64,000 nucleotides of DNA from Antennarius striatus (lineage: Eukaryota > Chordata > Actinopteri > Lophiiformes > Antennariidae), in NCBI RefSeq assembly GCF_040054535.1, contig NC_090783.1, forward strand, positions 1,633,501 through 1,697,500. The letters run 5' to 3'. Position numbers and translations under genes: made by a program. The notes beneath the pieces were generated by a model, which saw only the letters and a program-made list of their open reading frames with translations, was not told the origin of the DNA and searched no databases. This document shows, piece after piece, positions 34,321-50,525 of this stretch; within the stretch, counting starts at the first letter, position 1; the number at the start of each line of letters is the position of its first letter.

Positions 34321-36505
34321 CGAGACTCGTAAAGACAGGAAGGGAAATACGTTCAAAAGGTAGCACATTGGTTCTACCTAGCGTCACTAGCGCGTCCGTC
34401 ATCTACAAGACTGCCCTTCCGGTGAGCGGTTTAGACATCTCAAACCAAAACAACTTGCAGCATCATCCTAAAAACTAATCTCTTCTCTTTGGACCAGAGA
34501 ATCCGTTTGAGAATGTCCACCTGGGTAGTCTTCATTCTCTCCTGACATTTTATTGGCTCAATTATGGCATGGATTGATTGTGAGTTGCACCTTTTTTTGG
34601 CTGGAAAGGTGTGCTCGTTGAACGGTTGCCTGCGTTAGAGGCGTCGGTGCCAATGCAGCTGTGCTTCTGGATAAAATAACCAATCTCGAAAATCATGGCT
34701 GCCGTGAAAAGAGAGGAGAACAGACTGTTGGCGGTGGGCTGAATAGAGCCATCAGTAAGCTGACACTGGTGGGATGCTGCTGACCCGTGGGTACCCGTCC
34801 CCTCGCTGCTGCAGACGCTTTGGATTCTCTGCTTTCAAAGACGACGAAGAGGAGGAGGAGGAGGCTGGGGCAGAAGCACTCAGCCGGGGGCTCGGATTAG
34901 CTTGTCCCAAACTTTTCCACCACCTCCGCCCCCTCTCTCGCTCTGACAGCTGCAAAGGAGGAGGAAGAAGTGCGGCGGTGGCCTGCTTCTTGATGCCTCC
35001 TTGTTACTCGCCTTCCTCTGTCTGGAGGAAACGGCGTCGTTCGCTGACAGTTCGTCAGCCGGAGCCGAGGTGTCGGAAGCTGGCAGGAAGTCGCTCTGGT
35101 TTGTGGCTCGTAGCTCCTATTAGTTCACGGTGCAGAGAAGCTGCAGAGATGAATCCTCTAGAGACGATTCCAAAAAACCCGAAGAGGAAGTTCTGATGCA
35201 AATCCACGGTTTAACGACACCGAGAATCCCGTTTAGCTAATCAGCCGCTAACACGAGCGACAGAATCCGACATCCGTCACCAGCGTTACAACCGTTTGGG
35301 TTAGCTGCCAAGACTTGTTGTTTTTTCCTCTGATGTAAAGTGGGCGGGGCTTACTCCAGCACCAATCAGGGAATAAACAAAACCCAAACTGGTGTGAAAC
35401 TGTTCGTCACACCGAATGCGATGCTAATGTTTTTCGCTGCTAGCTTATTTGTGAAGTCATCGCAAAGCCAAGAGCAGATGCGATTGTGGCGCGAGCGAGT
35501 GACGCGCGATTCACAAATCTACCGCATCACGAGAGCCAAATCGCACGTCGAGTCATCGGTAGGACAGGCGTTTGTCAGAGGACGGTAGTGGATGTTGGTG
35601 TGACATTCGCACGAGGAGAGGATGTTGTTTCTACGGCGTTTTTCAGAATTCTTTCTGAATGCCCAAAAATATTTTCCAACATTTTCAGAATACAAACGGT
35701 AATTCCAGCTAACATGTTTAACTTTAACAAGAAAAATATGTTATGATGCTTCAAAATATGAAAGATCTCTTGAAGGACCATCAGCGGTATCGTTAGCGTC
35801 CCATCGGTTTCCTGGGTTGGGGAATCAGAACCGGGACAAAAAGTTACTTGAATTTTTAGAAATTGTTGAAACTTTATTGTACATGAGGCAAAACATGTGA
35901 TTTATCATTTGCGAAATCCATATCCGACTGTTTACTGAAGTGGACACATACAGTTAGCTAAGCTTAGCTTAGTTTATAGCCCAGAACCAGGAATCCCAGT
36001 TGAGCAGATGTTTTAAAATGTCACCAGATTAGCGACGCGGCGGCTTCTTCGCTCGGCGTCTCATACATAACCACGACGTCCAATCAGGACGTTTCCATGG
36101 AGACGGACCAAGTGGAGGGAAAGCTAATGTCTAGATAAACCGAACGCACTTGTTCCTGCCGGAAACGATGGGTGGAAAAGAAGCTGGAGGGACTAGCAAA
36201 CATTCCACGATTCATGTCATATACTGTACAGCGACCCCGACTCCTCTTCTTCACTTCCCCCGCTCTTCATCTGTCTTTCCCAGTGATCGCAATACTACAG
36301 TGATCCACGGACCTGTTAACACATTAACACATCTTTATGTACAACTCCTTCGTCAGTAAGTAACCTTTAAGAAAATCAAAAAAATATAAGAAGTGCCGTA
36401 CAAATAGAAGCCTAATATTTTTTGTTTTGTGTGAGTGTACTGTACACCTGTATAATGTATATTTTAATATTTATATGCAGCTGTTGTATTAAAGTATATT
36501 TTTAA

Positions 36506-36511
36506 AATAAA
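36506..36511 (+). terminator. Polyadenylation signal, crebrf
   Basis: AATAAA at the end of an AT-rich stretch typical of a distal 3' UTR end. Confidence 0.5.
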
Positions 36512-36530
36512 AATGGTGTTTTGTATAATT

Positions 36531-37560
36531 TAAAGCTGACTGGGTGGATACTGAACAGCACCGCCAGCAGGTCACTCTTGGGTACTGCAGACTTTTTAAA
36601 AAACAACACATTTAAAGGTGAGATGAGTCTTTTTGGTGTGTACAGGTGCATTATGGGTACTAAATACTTATTTTATCCCTGTCATAACATACCAACATAG
36701 ACGTCACTTTCTCCCAGGCTAGGCGTTGTGTTGGAGTGTTTGTTGGGGTGTTTACTCTGCTCAATCCCACAATCCTCAAGTATTGACAGTGATCAGGTTT
36801 TAAATGACCAGATTTTATAATTGGTATTTATTTACTATTTTTGGGATTGTTACTGGTCTAGAAGTCACAAAAATATATGACATGTTCAAAACTTTCTCTG
36901 GTGGAAACCCAGCGGTACAAATGCGACACAAGCCATTATTTTGTGAAAGATAGCGTGATGTTTTGGACTCCTGGTGTGTGTGTGTGTAGTGGTTTTAATG
37001 CCAGCATCTTGAAACCCAGATGGTTCTGACTCATCTCTTGAGGGCCAGAGATGACCGTGACTCAACTATTTCTAAGAGAAGCAAAAAAATCTTTTGTGGA
37101 TTCTGAACAGGTGCCAGGGAGGCTTGGAGTTTGTCTCGTAAAAGGCAGATGTAGCTGAGTAGAAGTTATAAGTGATAAATAAAAGGTAAAAACGCCAAAG
37201 TCAAGAAGAGGAAAGGAACAACAGATGAGTCAAGTCAAGGGGAACCAGCAGAGATCAGACAAAGGAAGTAAAGGAAAGAGCTCTGGGTGGAAGCCTGGAC
37301 AGGTGAGTTCTGATCCACCTGAAGCTGACTGAACAGGTTTTTGTTGGAAGGAGGTGAAACGCTTCTGGCTCCAGTTGAAGTGTTTGGAGATGAAGGTGTA
37401 TGGAGGCGTAAACATTCAGTGTGTCTCATTTGTTGGCGAAGGAACTGAGACATGAGCTCAAGAGCCGCTAAATCAATCACGCCTGGAAGACGGTACCGAG
37501 GGCTTAGATGTTCCTTTATCCCACAAACACACAACAGGAAGGGGTTGGGTTTAAACCAGC
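36531..37560. other. Intergenic spacer between crebrf and entpd7 3' ends
   Basis: Convergent gene ends. No gene recognised. Confidence 0.4.
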
Positions 37561-37564
37561 GTTG

Positions 37565-37570
37565 TTTATT
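37565..37570 (-). terminator. Polyadenylation signal, entpd7
   Basis: Minus-strand AATAAA about 750 nt beyond the entpd7 stop, in the context CCAATAAACAAC. Confidence 0.5.
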
Positions 37571-38024
37571 GGATTGGAATCACATTGTTGAGTCCAGTGG
37601 ATCACCATCAACATTGCACATTTCCCAGGGTTGGACCCCCGGGGGTCCCAGAGGAGAAAGAATCGTCAGCTCGCGAGCCGCCGCGACGCTCGACTTCCTC
37701 AAAGATGGCTTCAGTTCCTTCTGCTTTCTCTCACGACCTAAAGGTCCAACCAATCAGAGCGCTCCGTCCGATCCATCGCCGCTCATTGGTCACGTTTCAC
37801 CAGGAATGTTCAGGAAATGAAAAACGAACCGATCTCCAGTCAAACAAGACGAACGTTTCTTATATTAAAGATCGAGTTTGGCCTCGGATGAAAAATCATT
37901 TCATATTTTGGATTTTATCCTTTAAATTAGAATTTAATTTTGAACAGTTATTTAAAAGTCTTTTTTTTGTTTTGTTTCTGCTGCGGCGAGATGACGACAG
38001 GACATTTCATTTGTTCTGTCCGCC

Positions 38025-38150
38025 TATCAGAGGGTCAGTGGTTCACCTGTGGGTGGGTCAGTGGTTCGATCCTGCGCCTGCAGTCAGAATGACGGACACG
38101 TTGACACACCTGAGCCACGCCCGGCTCCTGATGGCGTGCGGCTCCTGGCG
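38025..38150 (+). repeat. Degraded tRNA-derived SINE
   Basis: Contains GGGTCAGTGGTTCGATCCTGC (B box 38063-38072), a CTGCAGTCAGAATG segment and CTCCTGATGGCGTGCGGC. The order resembles a widespread teleost SINE. It lies in the 3' UTR region of entpd7. Confidence 0.5.
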
Positions 38151-38321
38151 TTTGCTCAGGTGACACCTCACACCCGTCGGTCTGACCTCAGACTCATTAA
38201 AGCGTCTCTGCGCTTCTAGAACCCCTCCTGGAGGCAAACGGTCTTCTGGCCACAAACACACCGGTTCCCACACTCAGGCTCCGACCTGCAGGTTATCGGT
38301 CTCTTGGTGGGAGGGGGGTCC

Positions 38322-44153
<5,832 letters not shown>

Positions 44154-44639
44154 GGGTCCACGATTGAACGAGGGTCTCCCGGTCGTCACCTCATGGTTCC
44201 TGCGGTGTTTTTAGGATCCTAGAGGGGATAAAAGTCTCTTTAATGTCGCTCACAGCCATTTTTAAAGCCTCCGTTAGAGAGGAGAGGCTTGTGTCCGTTA
44301 TGTAACCGGACTACGTGGGAACACGACAGATGTGTTGGACGGAGAAGGAGCGTGGCGACAAAAACAAACACGAAACGAGGAGTGTTTTGCCACGAGTGTC
44401 GGCTAATGTTAGTTAGCAGCTAGCTGCTAACCGGCTTATTTGCAACCTTGCGTTCGTCAATTTAACTACTAATATCATGGATCTGAATTAAAACCCACCC
44501 GGAAACGTCTTTCCGGCGCTGCGACGGGACATTCGGGGGATTAAATCAGTCGCTTCTTCGAAAAGGATTTTAAATAAAACGTATTTTCCTCACCAGATTG
44601 CTCACAAATCCCTGTAGACGGCAGAGACGAGCTAAGAAA

Positions 44640-44710
44640 AGAAAATTATTGACAAACTTCCGGTGCGCGCATACGTCATCGTCACCGTTAAATGTCATTG
44701 GCTGTATAGG
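44640..44710 (-). promoter_or_regulatory. entpd7 promoter elements
   Basis: AAACTTCCGGTG (ETS/GABP type), TACGTCA (CRE/ATF half-type) and ATTGG (inverted CCAAT) lie within 50 bp, about 500 bp upstream of the entpd7 ATG in CpG-containing DNA. A 5' UTR intron between here and the ATG is likely. Confidence 0.5.
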
Positions 44711-44928
44711 TCTGCTGCTTTCACTTGTTGTAGGAATATCAAAACTTCGGAATGGTTAGTTCGCTGCACATCGACATCTACAATTAAAATGCGAATACTG
44801 TATTTATGCGTAATTTATGTCCCACAATGCTTTTAAATCGAAACTTAAAAGTTACTAAATACTGTAGTGATGTAGTGATTTATTTTAAAAATGTGGGAAT
44901 TTTGAAGGATAACGCACAACATCATTGA

Positions 44929-44967
44929 CATTTAATACGGGTGCATTAAATGCACCCGTATCAAATG
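44929..44967. repeat. 39-nt near-perfect palindrome
   Basis: Perfect arms ATACGGGTGCATT and AATGCACCCGTAT around a single A (44935-44961). The arms extend with one mismatch to CATTT and AAATG, making 19-bp arms in total. It lies between the entpd7 promoter and the LTR element. Confidence 0.92.
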
Positions 44968-45440
44968 CTAATCAGCGCACCTTTGGCTGTTTTATTGATA
45001 TTATTATAATTAGTTTTATTTTTGTTAGAGTTATTTTCAAGATGTAAAAATTTTCTTTTTGTTATATTCAATGTAATGTATAGGTTTACATTAAGTAACA
45101 ACTAAATCAATTAGGTTTGTGACCGTGAGATAACTTTAGGGGCTGTAAAAATCGTAGGAATTATTGCAATTATGGTTTATCCTAGTTGAATAGGATAATC
45201 ACTGTATGGGATATCAATTGATCTATTATAAAGCATATCTACCACTACGCAGAGACACGGGAAGTTGCTGAAGCTTCAAAATAATACAGTAATTGCATAA
45301 AAATGGCTTAGTCGAATCATTCGTCGTGGAACACTCTGTAAAAATGTTTTTTAAGTGTGCAAGAATTATTTTATATATTTATATAATTTCTTATATCATG
45401 CTATGTATAAGAGGTGTAATCATAATCTATTCCTTCTTAT

Positions 45441-46239
45441 TGTAGTATTGAATTAGTGGTCGTTAAGACTATACATACTAAATTCAATCTACCCACTAAA
45501 AACACAGGTCAGTGTCCAGAACAAACGGGACAAGAGGCTGGTAATTAAACAAGAATTTACAATTTATTAAAACAGGTTACTGGGTTAAAACCTTATTTAA
45601 AACAATTAAAAATCCAACACCTAAAATTACAGGGCAGGCCAATGAGACAAGCCTAGCGCCACACAGTATAAAAACACCTGACAGGTAAGCAGTGGTAGTT
45701 ATGCACAAGTACCCAAAGGCTTCACCTAGAGCCCAAAACACACACTAAAATACTGGGAGTCACTGCGGACACAGCACACACGTTATGATGCCAATATACA
45801 GGCAAGGCACTCCAAACAATAAAATATAGGATAAATAAAGCAATGACTCAAAACAATTAAAAGGAGGGTCACTAGAGGAATGGAGCCATGCGTCTCCCCC
45901 CGACCCTACCACTGTTAAATAATTGTACCTGTCGGTGTAGGTGACGCTCCTGCCCTTGTAATGTGTCAGTTAAAATAGAAATAAAATAATAAAAAGGGAA
46001 ATGAAACCCAGGCCAGTAACTCTAAAAGACTAGGGAAAGAACAGTGACAGTCATCGCACTTGTGGACAATTCTGGCTCATCCAGGGACTTAGTCACACTA
46101 AGGTGTGGCTCAGGTGTGTGTCTGCCACCGCGCAAACCAATAGCATGTGACGTCTGATGCTGATAGAGAGAGAGCGAGAGCATTGCTACCAGCTGCTTAA
46201 ATAGCTTCCGCCCTGGGTCTTAAAGGTATCCCTGTTACA
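45441..46239 (-). repeat. 3' LTR, 799 bp
   Basis: Direct repeat of 51823-52621. On the minus strand it begins TGTAACAGGG and ends CAATACTACA. A minus-strand AATAAA lies at 45563-45568 and a TATTTAAG TATA-like sequence near the beginning of the LTR in element orientation. Confidence 0.97.
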
Positions 46240-46280
46240 CTCTGGCCCCTATTTTGAAAGGTCGCCGTCCCGGTGACATG

Positions 46281-49200
46281 CTACAACCAAGGTCGGAATG
46301 TGTCTAGAACCACCTGGCTGTTGACCGTCTGAGATACCTGAGAGGTCCTATCTGTGGTAGCAAGGGTTTGAGTAACTGGTCTTGGCAGGTGGAAAGGATT
46401 CGAATGCTGTCCTGCATTGCTTCTTGTAGGCCGCTTTTGCACATCAAGACATTCCTCTGTTGCCAAGGTGGCTGTGCTAACGTTGGGGTTACTTTCCTGT
46501 TCAAGGATTTCGTGATTGACAGACTGCCTAGTTATTGTCTGCGAAGCTGGCACAGAGGAATTCGGGGAGAAGGCCTGAACCGGCTGTATCTCTGGTTCCA
46601 AAAGGAAGACACCTCCCTCTACATCGCTGTCGTCATCCACCGTATTGGATTTGGGATATGTAGTTGCGTCTCCAGTCAGGCCCAAGTCAGGTACAGGCTG
46701 CACTTGTGTAGTAGGCCCATTGGTGGCAGTTGCCGGCAACACTCTGAGCTCCGCTCTGTTGATATTCCTCTCCTGACCTGTACCATCTCTGGGACATATT
46801 TTGTAGACCCTCCCTTCTTCATCCATGTTTCTGACTACCACATAAACAACTGGGTCCCAGATATCCTGGATTTTGTGGCGCCCCAGAGGGTGACTCTTTC
46901 TGTAAACAAGCGTTCCAGGGGACAGAATAGAAGTTTCTGTTGGCTGGTGATGTCTATTTCTCCGTTCTGCGGCCCGGTGGAGCTGCTCTTTTGCCTGACC
47001 ATAGACTGAACGCAGACGATGCTGGTGTTCATCCATCCAGTCCTGTGCTGAGGTTGGTGTGGTTAACTCCTGCGGTGCCCCTAACAAAAAATCTACAGGT
47101 AATTGAGCCTTCTGACCAAACATAAGTTCATAGGGTGAGTAGCCTGTGGATTGATGTTCTGTGGTGTTATAGGCATACAGCAGGTGAGGTAGGTGTTGTG
47201 GCCATTTTCTTTTCTTTTCCTGAGGAAGAGTACGTAACAAGTCATGCAATGTTCGATTAAATCGTTCACACTGTCCATTACCTTCCGGATGGTATGGTGT
47301 TGTTCTACTCTTTTCTATTCCGTAAAGTTGGCATAATCGTTTCAACAGATCTCCTTCAAAACTCCTACCTTGGTCACTGTGAATACGCTTGGGTACACCA
47401 TAGATGTAGAACCATTTCTCCGTCAGTATTCGGGCAACTGTACTAGCCCGCTGGTCTGCTGTTGGGAATGCCTGGGCAAATTTAGAAAACACATCAGTGA
47501 CCACCAGCACGTTTTCTCGTCCATCACTGGCCTTATCCAGTACAGTAAAATCAATGGCAATTACTTCCAGGGGTTTAGAAGCCACCAAACCACCTCTGAA
47601 TGTCCGAACTTTTGGTTGTACTGCTTTGGCCAACACACAGCGGTTGCACTCCTGACAGTACTTCTCTATGTCTCGTCCCATGAATGGCCAAAAGCATCTC
47701 TGCCTTGCGAGACTGGTGGTGCGTTCAATTCCTTGATGGCCATGGTCGTCATGCAGGCTTTTGAGGACCTCAGACTGCAAACACTGGGGCAACAGAAGCT
47801 GAAGTAGAATTTCTGCATTCCCTGGTGTCTGAATTTGGCGATATAGGACACCATCCCTTGAGCTAATTCTGGTCCAGTGTTGCACCAACTTCTTCACACT
47901 TTTACTGACATTGGCCAGTTCCTGTTTTGTTGGCATCTTTCTTCTCTTCCAATACTGTAGGAAGGGTCCAATCACTGGATCTGCGGCCTGTAAGGCCCTT
48001 AAGTCAGCGGTGGGCCGAGAGGGAAAAGCAGCTACCTGAAAGGTGACAGCGACAGCATGAGGCGTTTGAGATACAGGGTTTGTTTGATCATGGACTTCGC
48101 GTGGCACCTTCAGGCCAGGGAACAAAGGGGAAGTGCTCTGGAGATGCATCTGACGGGATAATGCATCTGCATTACGATTAGCAGGCCCCGGTCGGTACTT
48201 CAGCTCAAAATCAAAAACTGCTAACTCGGATGCCCACCGCTGCTCAACAGCTCCAAGTTTAGCGGACTGCAAATAGCTCAGGGGGTTGTTATCTGTGAAT
48301 ACAACAAATTTGTTTCCAAACAGATACTCACGAAACTTTTGTGTGACTGCCCATTTCAACGCCAGAAATTCCAGCTTTCGAGAACTGTAGTTGGACATGT
48401 TCCTTTCTGTGGGTCTAAGGCCCCTGCTGGCATAGGCAATTGGTCGTCGCTTCCCATCATGATCTTGAGATAATACGGCTCCAAGTCCAGCATGACTGGC
48501 ATCTATTTCAAGGATAAAAGGTTTAGTAAAATCAGCATAGCCCAGAACTGGTGCACTCACCAATAACTTTTTGAGGGTCTGGAATGAGGTTTCACACTCA
48601 TCATTCCAGCGATCGCCGATGGCACCATTTCCCAAGGCTTTGCGTTTCTTCTTGGTTCCCTCCATTGCAGCCACTAGCCGATGAAGTGGAGCAGCATGCT
48701 TTGAAAAACCTTCCACAAAGCGGCGATAGTACGAGGCAAACCCAAGGAATGACTGTAGCTCTGTGCAAGTGGTAGGCCGTGCCCAATCAATCACTGCACT
48801 GATCTTTGACGGATCAGTGGCAACACCAGATGCGGAGATTACATGGCCCAGGTATGTGACTTCTGATTGAAAGAAGTGACATTTCTGTAGCTTTAATTTT
48901 AGATGGTGTTCTTTAAGGCGGGACAGTACCAGATCAAGACGTTGGAGATGTTTATCAAAAGAAGATGAAAAAATGACAATGTCATCTAAATATAAAAGCA
49001 AGGACTGAAGACTCTGGTCTCCAAAAATACGCTCCATCAATCTTTGAAAAGTACTAGGTGCATTGCAAAGCCCAAATGGCATCCTATTGAACTCAAACAG
49101 CCCAAAGGGGGTACAAAAAGCAGTCTTTGGTTTATCCTTTTCTGCCACTGGCACTTGGTTGTAGCCACTTGCAAGGTCTAGCGTTGAAAAGTATCGGGCA

Positions 49201-50519
49201 CCTGAGAGAGCATCCAAAGATTCCTCAATTCTGGGCAGAGGATAAGCATCTTTCCTGGTCTTGGCATTGAGCAAACGGTAGTCTACACACAGCCTGATCT
49301 CTCCGGTTTTTTTAAAGACTACCACAATGGGGGAGGAGTATGGACTACAGCTTGGGCGCACAATACCTTTGTCCAGGAGCTCCCGAATGTGTGCTTTGAC
49401 TTGCTCATACTGTGATGGTGGGAGCCTGCGATAGCGCTGCCGCACTGGGGCTTCGTCCAATAACGGAATCTCGTGCTCTACCAGTGTGGTACATCCCAAG
49501 TCTCCTTCTCCTTGGCTGAAAACAATGCCATGCTTCTGCAATAGTGCTATCCCCTGCTCTGTCTGTTCAGGGGAGAGGTTGGACCACGATAAACTGGACA
49601 AATCGAGAGTAGAGGGTTTCACTGCATTCACCTGTTGGATCACTGCTATAGTGCTCTGCTCCTCTGTTTCCTCCACAACAACTGTGTTCCCTGTTGGAAG
49701 TGGGTCCACCACATGCAGCTCACCTAGCTGTGTGTGAGGCCTTAGCCACACATCTTCAGTGCCGACATTTACAGCTGGAATGTCAACACTTCCGTTATGG
49801 ACAGAAATAAGGGCGGAGGACACAAGAATGCCAGCTGGGAGTGTGTTTCCTGTCGCTAGGGGTTCAAGCAGCACAGAAGGGAGGGTGATTTTCGCAGCTG
49901 CAGGGCAAGTGGTGTGAATCCACTTCACAGAACCAGCAGGAACGCGAATGGCCCGACCCTGAACTTTGGCTTTACCCAAATACCCCTGTGCATCTAACGC
50001 CTCAAGACGCTGGCATGTAAAAAGTGTGTCTTTCCATTCCTTACTGGCTACTTGGAGGTCAGGTGAATCAAAAAGACTTGGGCCAAACTGTTCAAAGAGC
50101 AAGTGATAGCAGTGGCGAATGATGTTCATCCCTAAGAGACCTGGTGTGGCTCCTTGTTGTATGGGCTCACCCTGTGGATCCTCAACAACTAAAACACCCA
50201 TTCGGGTCAAAGTCTTTCCCAACACAGTGATATCGAGCTCCAAATAACCTTTATAAGGTATTTTTAGCCCATTAGCAGCTTTAAGGCGTAGCCAATGACA
50301 CCTTTTTAGCAGCCCGATACCTTGTGATTTAAAATGTCTCTCAAAAAAACTTTCTCTGATCGTGGTGACCATTGACCCGGTATCCAAGAGACAGGGTACC
50401 ATAATGCCACCCATGCAGATCTCCACCACTGGGCAGTCTCCAATCAGTCGAGAGGGATCTTCAGGTGAGCCCACAATACCCTTTCCTGGTGGTTGGCTCT
50501 CTACACCAGAGGGGTCTAG
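46281..50519 (-). CDS. Retrotransposon Pol (PR-RT-RNase H-IN), intact
   Basis: One uninterrupted frame of about 1400 codons, in the -1 frame relative to gag and probably made by frameshifting at 50519-50525; no nearby ATG is needed. Counting from the GTG at 50474, motifs in order are: aspartic protease LLDTGS (about residue 31) with GLLGMN later; RT fingers to palm from about 350 with YLDD near 493; RNase H acidic motifs EIDAS (about 658) and FTDNN (about 728); integrase zinc finger H-x-H / C-x2-C (about 912-945), catalytic D near 973, SDQG near 1030 and PEGNGQCERFN near 1061; a GPY/F-like tail around WDPVVYVV. All expected catalytic signatures are present, so the enzyme set looks intact. It ends 40 bp before the 3' LTR, leaving no room for env. 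Confidence 0.95.
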   Translation of the reverse strand, partial: LDPSGVESQPPGKGIVGSPEDPSRLIGDCPVVEICMGGIMVPCLLDTGSMVTTIRESFFERHFKSQGIGLLKRCHWLRLKAANGLKIPYKGYLELDITVLGKTLTRMGVLVVEDPQGEPIQQGATPGLLGMNIIRHCYHLLFEQFGPSLFDSPDLQVASKEWKDTLFTCQRLEALDAQGYLGKAKVQGRAIRVPAGSVKWIHTTCPAAAKITLPSVLLEPLATGNTLPAGILVSSALISVHNGSVDIPAVNVGTEDVWLRPHTQLGELHVVDPLPTGNTVVVEETEEQSTIAVIQQVNAVKPSTLDLSSLSWSNLSPEQTEQGIALLQKHGIVFSQGEGDLGCTTLVEHEIPLLDEAPVRQRYRRLPPSQYEQVKAHIRELLDKGIVRPSCSPYSSPIVVVFKKTGEIRLCVDYRLLNAKTRKDAYPLPRIEESLDALSGARYFSTLDLASGYNQVPVAEKDKPKTAFCTPFGLFEFNRMPFGLCNAPSTFQRLMERIFGDQSLQSLLLYLDDIVIFSSSFDKHLQRLDLVLSRLKEHHLKLKLQKCHFFQSEVTYLGHVISASGVATDPSKISAVIDWARPTTCTELQSFLGFASYYRRFVEGFSKHAAPLHRLVAAMEGTKKKRKALGNGAIGDRWNDECETSFQTLKKLLVSAPVLGYADFTKPFILEIDASHAGLGAVLSQDHDGKRRPIAYASRGLRPTERNMSNYSSRKLEFLALKWAVTQKFREYLFGNKFVVFTDNNPLSYLQSAKLGAVEQRWASELAVFDFELKYRPGPANRNADALSRQMHLQSTSPLFPGLKVPREVHDQTNPVSQTPHAVAVTFQVAAFPSRPTADLRALQAADPVIGPFLQYWKRRKMPTKQELANVSKSVKKLVQHWTRISSRDGVLYRQIQTPGNAEILLQLLLPQCLQSEVLKSLHDDHGHQGIERTTSLARQRCFWPFMGRDIEKYCQECNRCVLAKAVQPKVRTFRGGLVASKPLEVIAIDFTVLDKASDGRENVLVVTDVFSKFAQAFPTADQRASTVARILTEKWFYIYGVPKRIHSDQGRSFEGDLLKRLCQLYGIEKSRTTPYHPEGNGQCERFNRTLHDLLRTLPQEKKRKWPQHLPHLLYAYNTTEHQSTGYSPYELMFGQKAQLPVDFLLGAPQELTTPTSAQDWMDEHQHRLRSVYGQAKEQLHRAAERRNRHHQPTETSILSPGTLVYRKSHPLGRHKIQDIWDPVVYVVVRNMDEEGRVYKICPRDGTGQERNINRAELRVLPATATNGPTTQVQPVPDLGLTGDATTYPKSNTVDDDSDVEGGVFLLEPEIQPVQAFSPNSSVPASQTITRQSVNHEILEQESNPNVSTATLATEECLDVQKRPTRSNAGQHSNPFHLPRPVTQTLATTDRTSQVSQTVNSQVVLDTFRPWL

Positions 50520-50525
50520 TTTCCC
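50516..50525 (-). promoter_or_regulatory. -1 programmed ribosomal frameshift site
   Basis: Minus strand GGGAAAC (50519-50525) fits X XXY YYZ in the gag frame (G GGA AAC) and is followed directly by the gag stop TAG (50516-50518). The pol frame is exactly -1 and is open from the slip point, so slippage would give Gag-Pol. Confidence 0.8.

Larger units (their letters stand above)
30930..36530 (+). other. Probable long 3' UTR of crebrf
   Basis: No credible independent coding exon between the crebrf stop and a strong polyA signal at 36506-36511, so this is probably its 3' UTR (mammalian CREBRF also has a multi-kb 3' UTR). It contains a TG tract (31196-31248), a poly-C run near 31681, and a tRNA-like Pol III relic near 34275-34320. 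Earlier alternative polyA sites are possible. Confidence 0.45.

Noticed and set aside
46240-46281. env gene of the LTR element
   Set aside because: Only about 40 bp separate the pol stop and the 3' LTR; there is no third ORF.
46368-47807. Plus-strand ORFs of 145-213 codons inside the retrotransposon
   Set aside because: Antisense shadows of the intact pol frame, with no domain signature.
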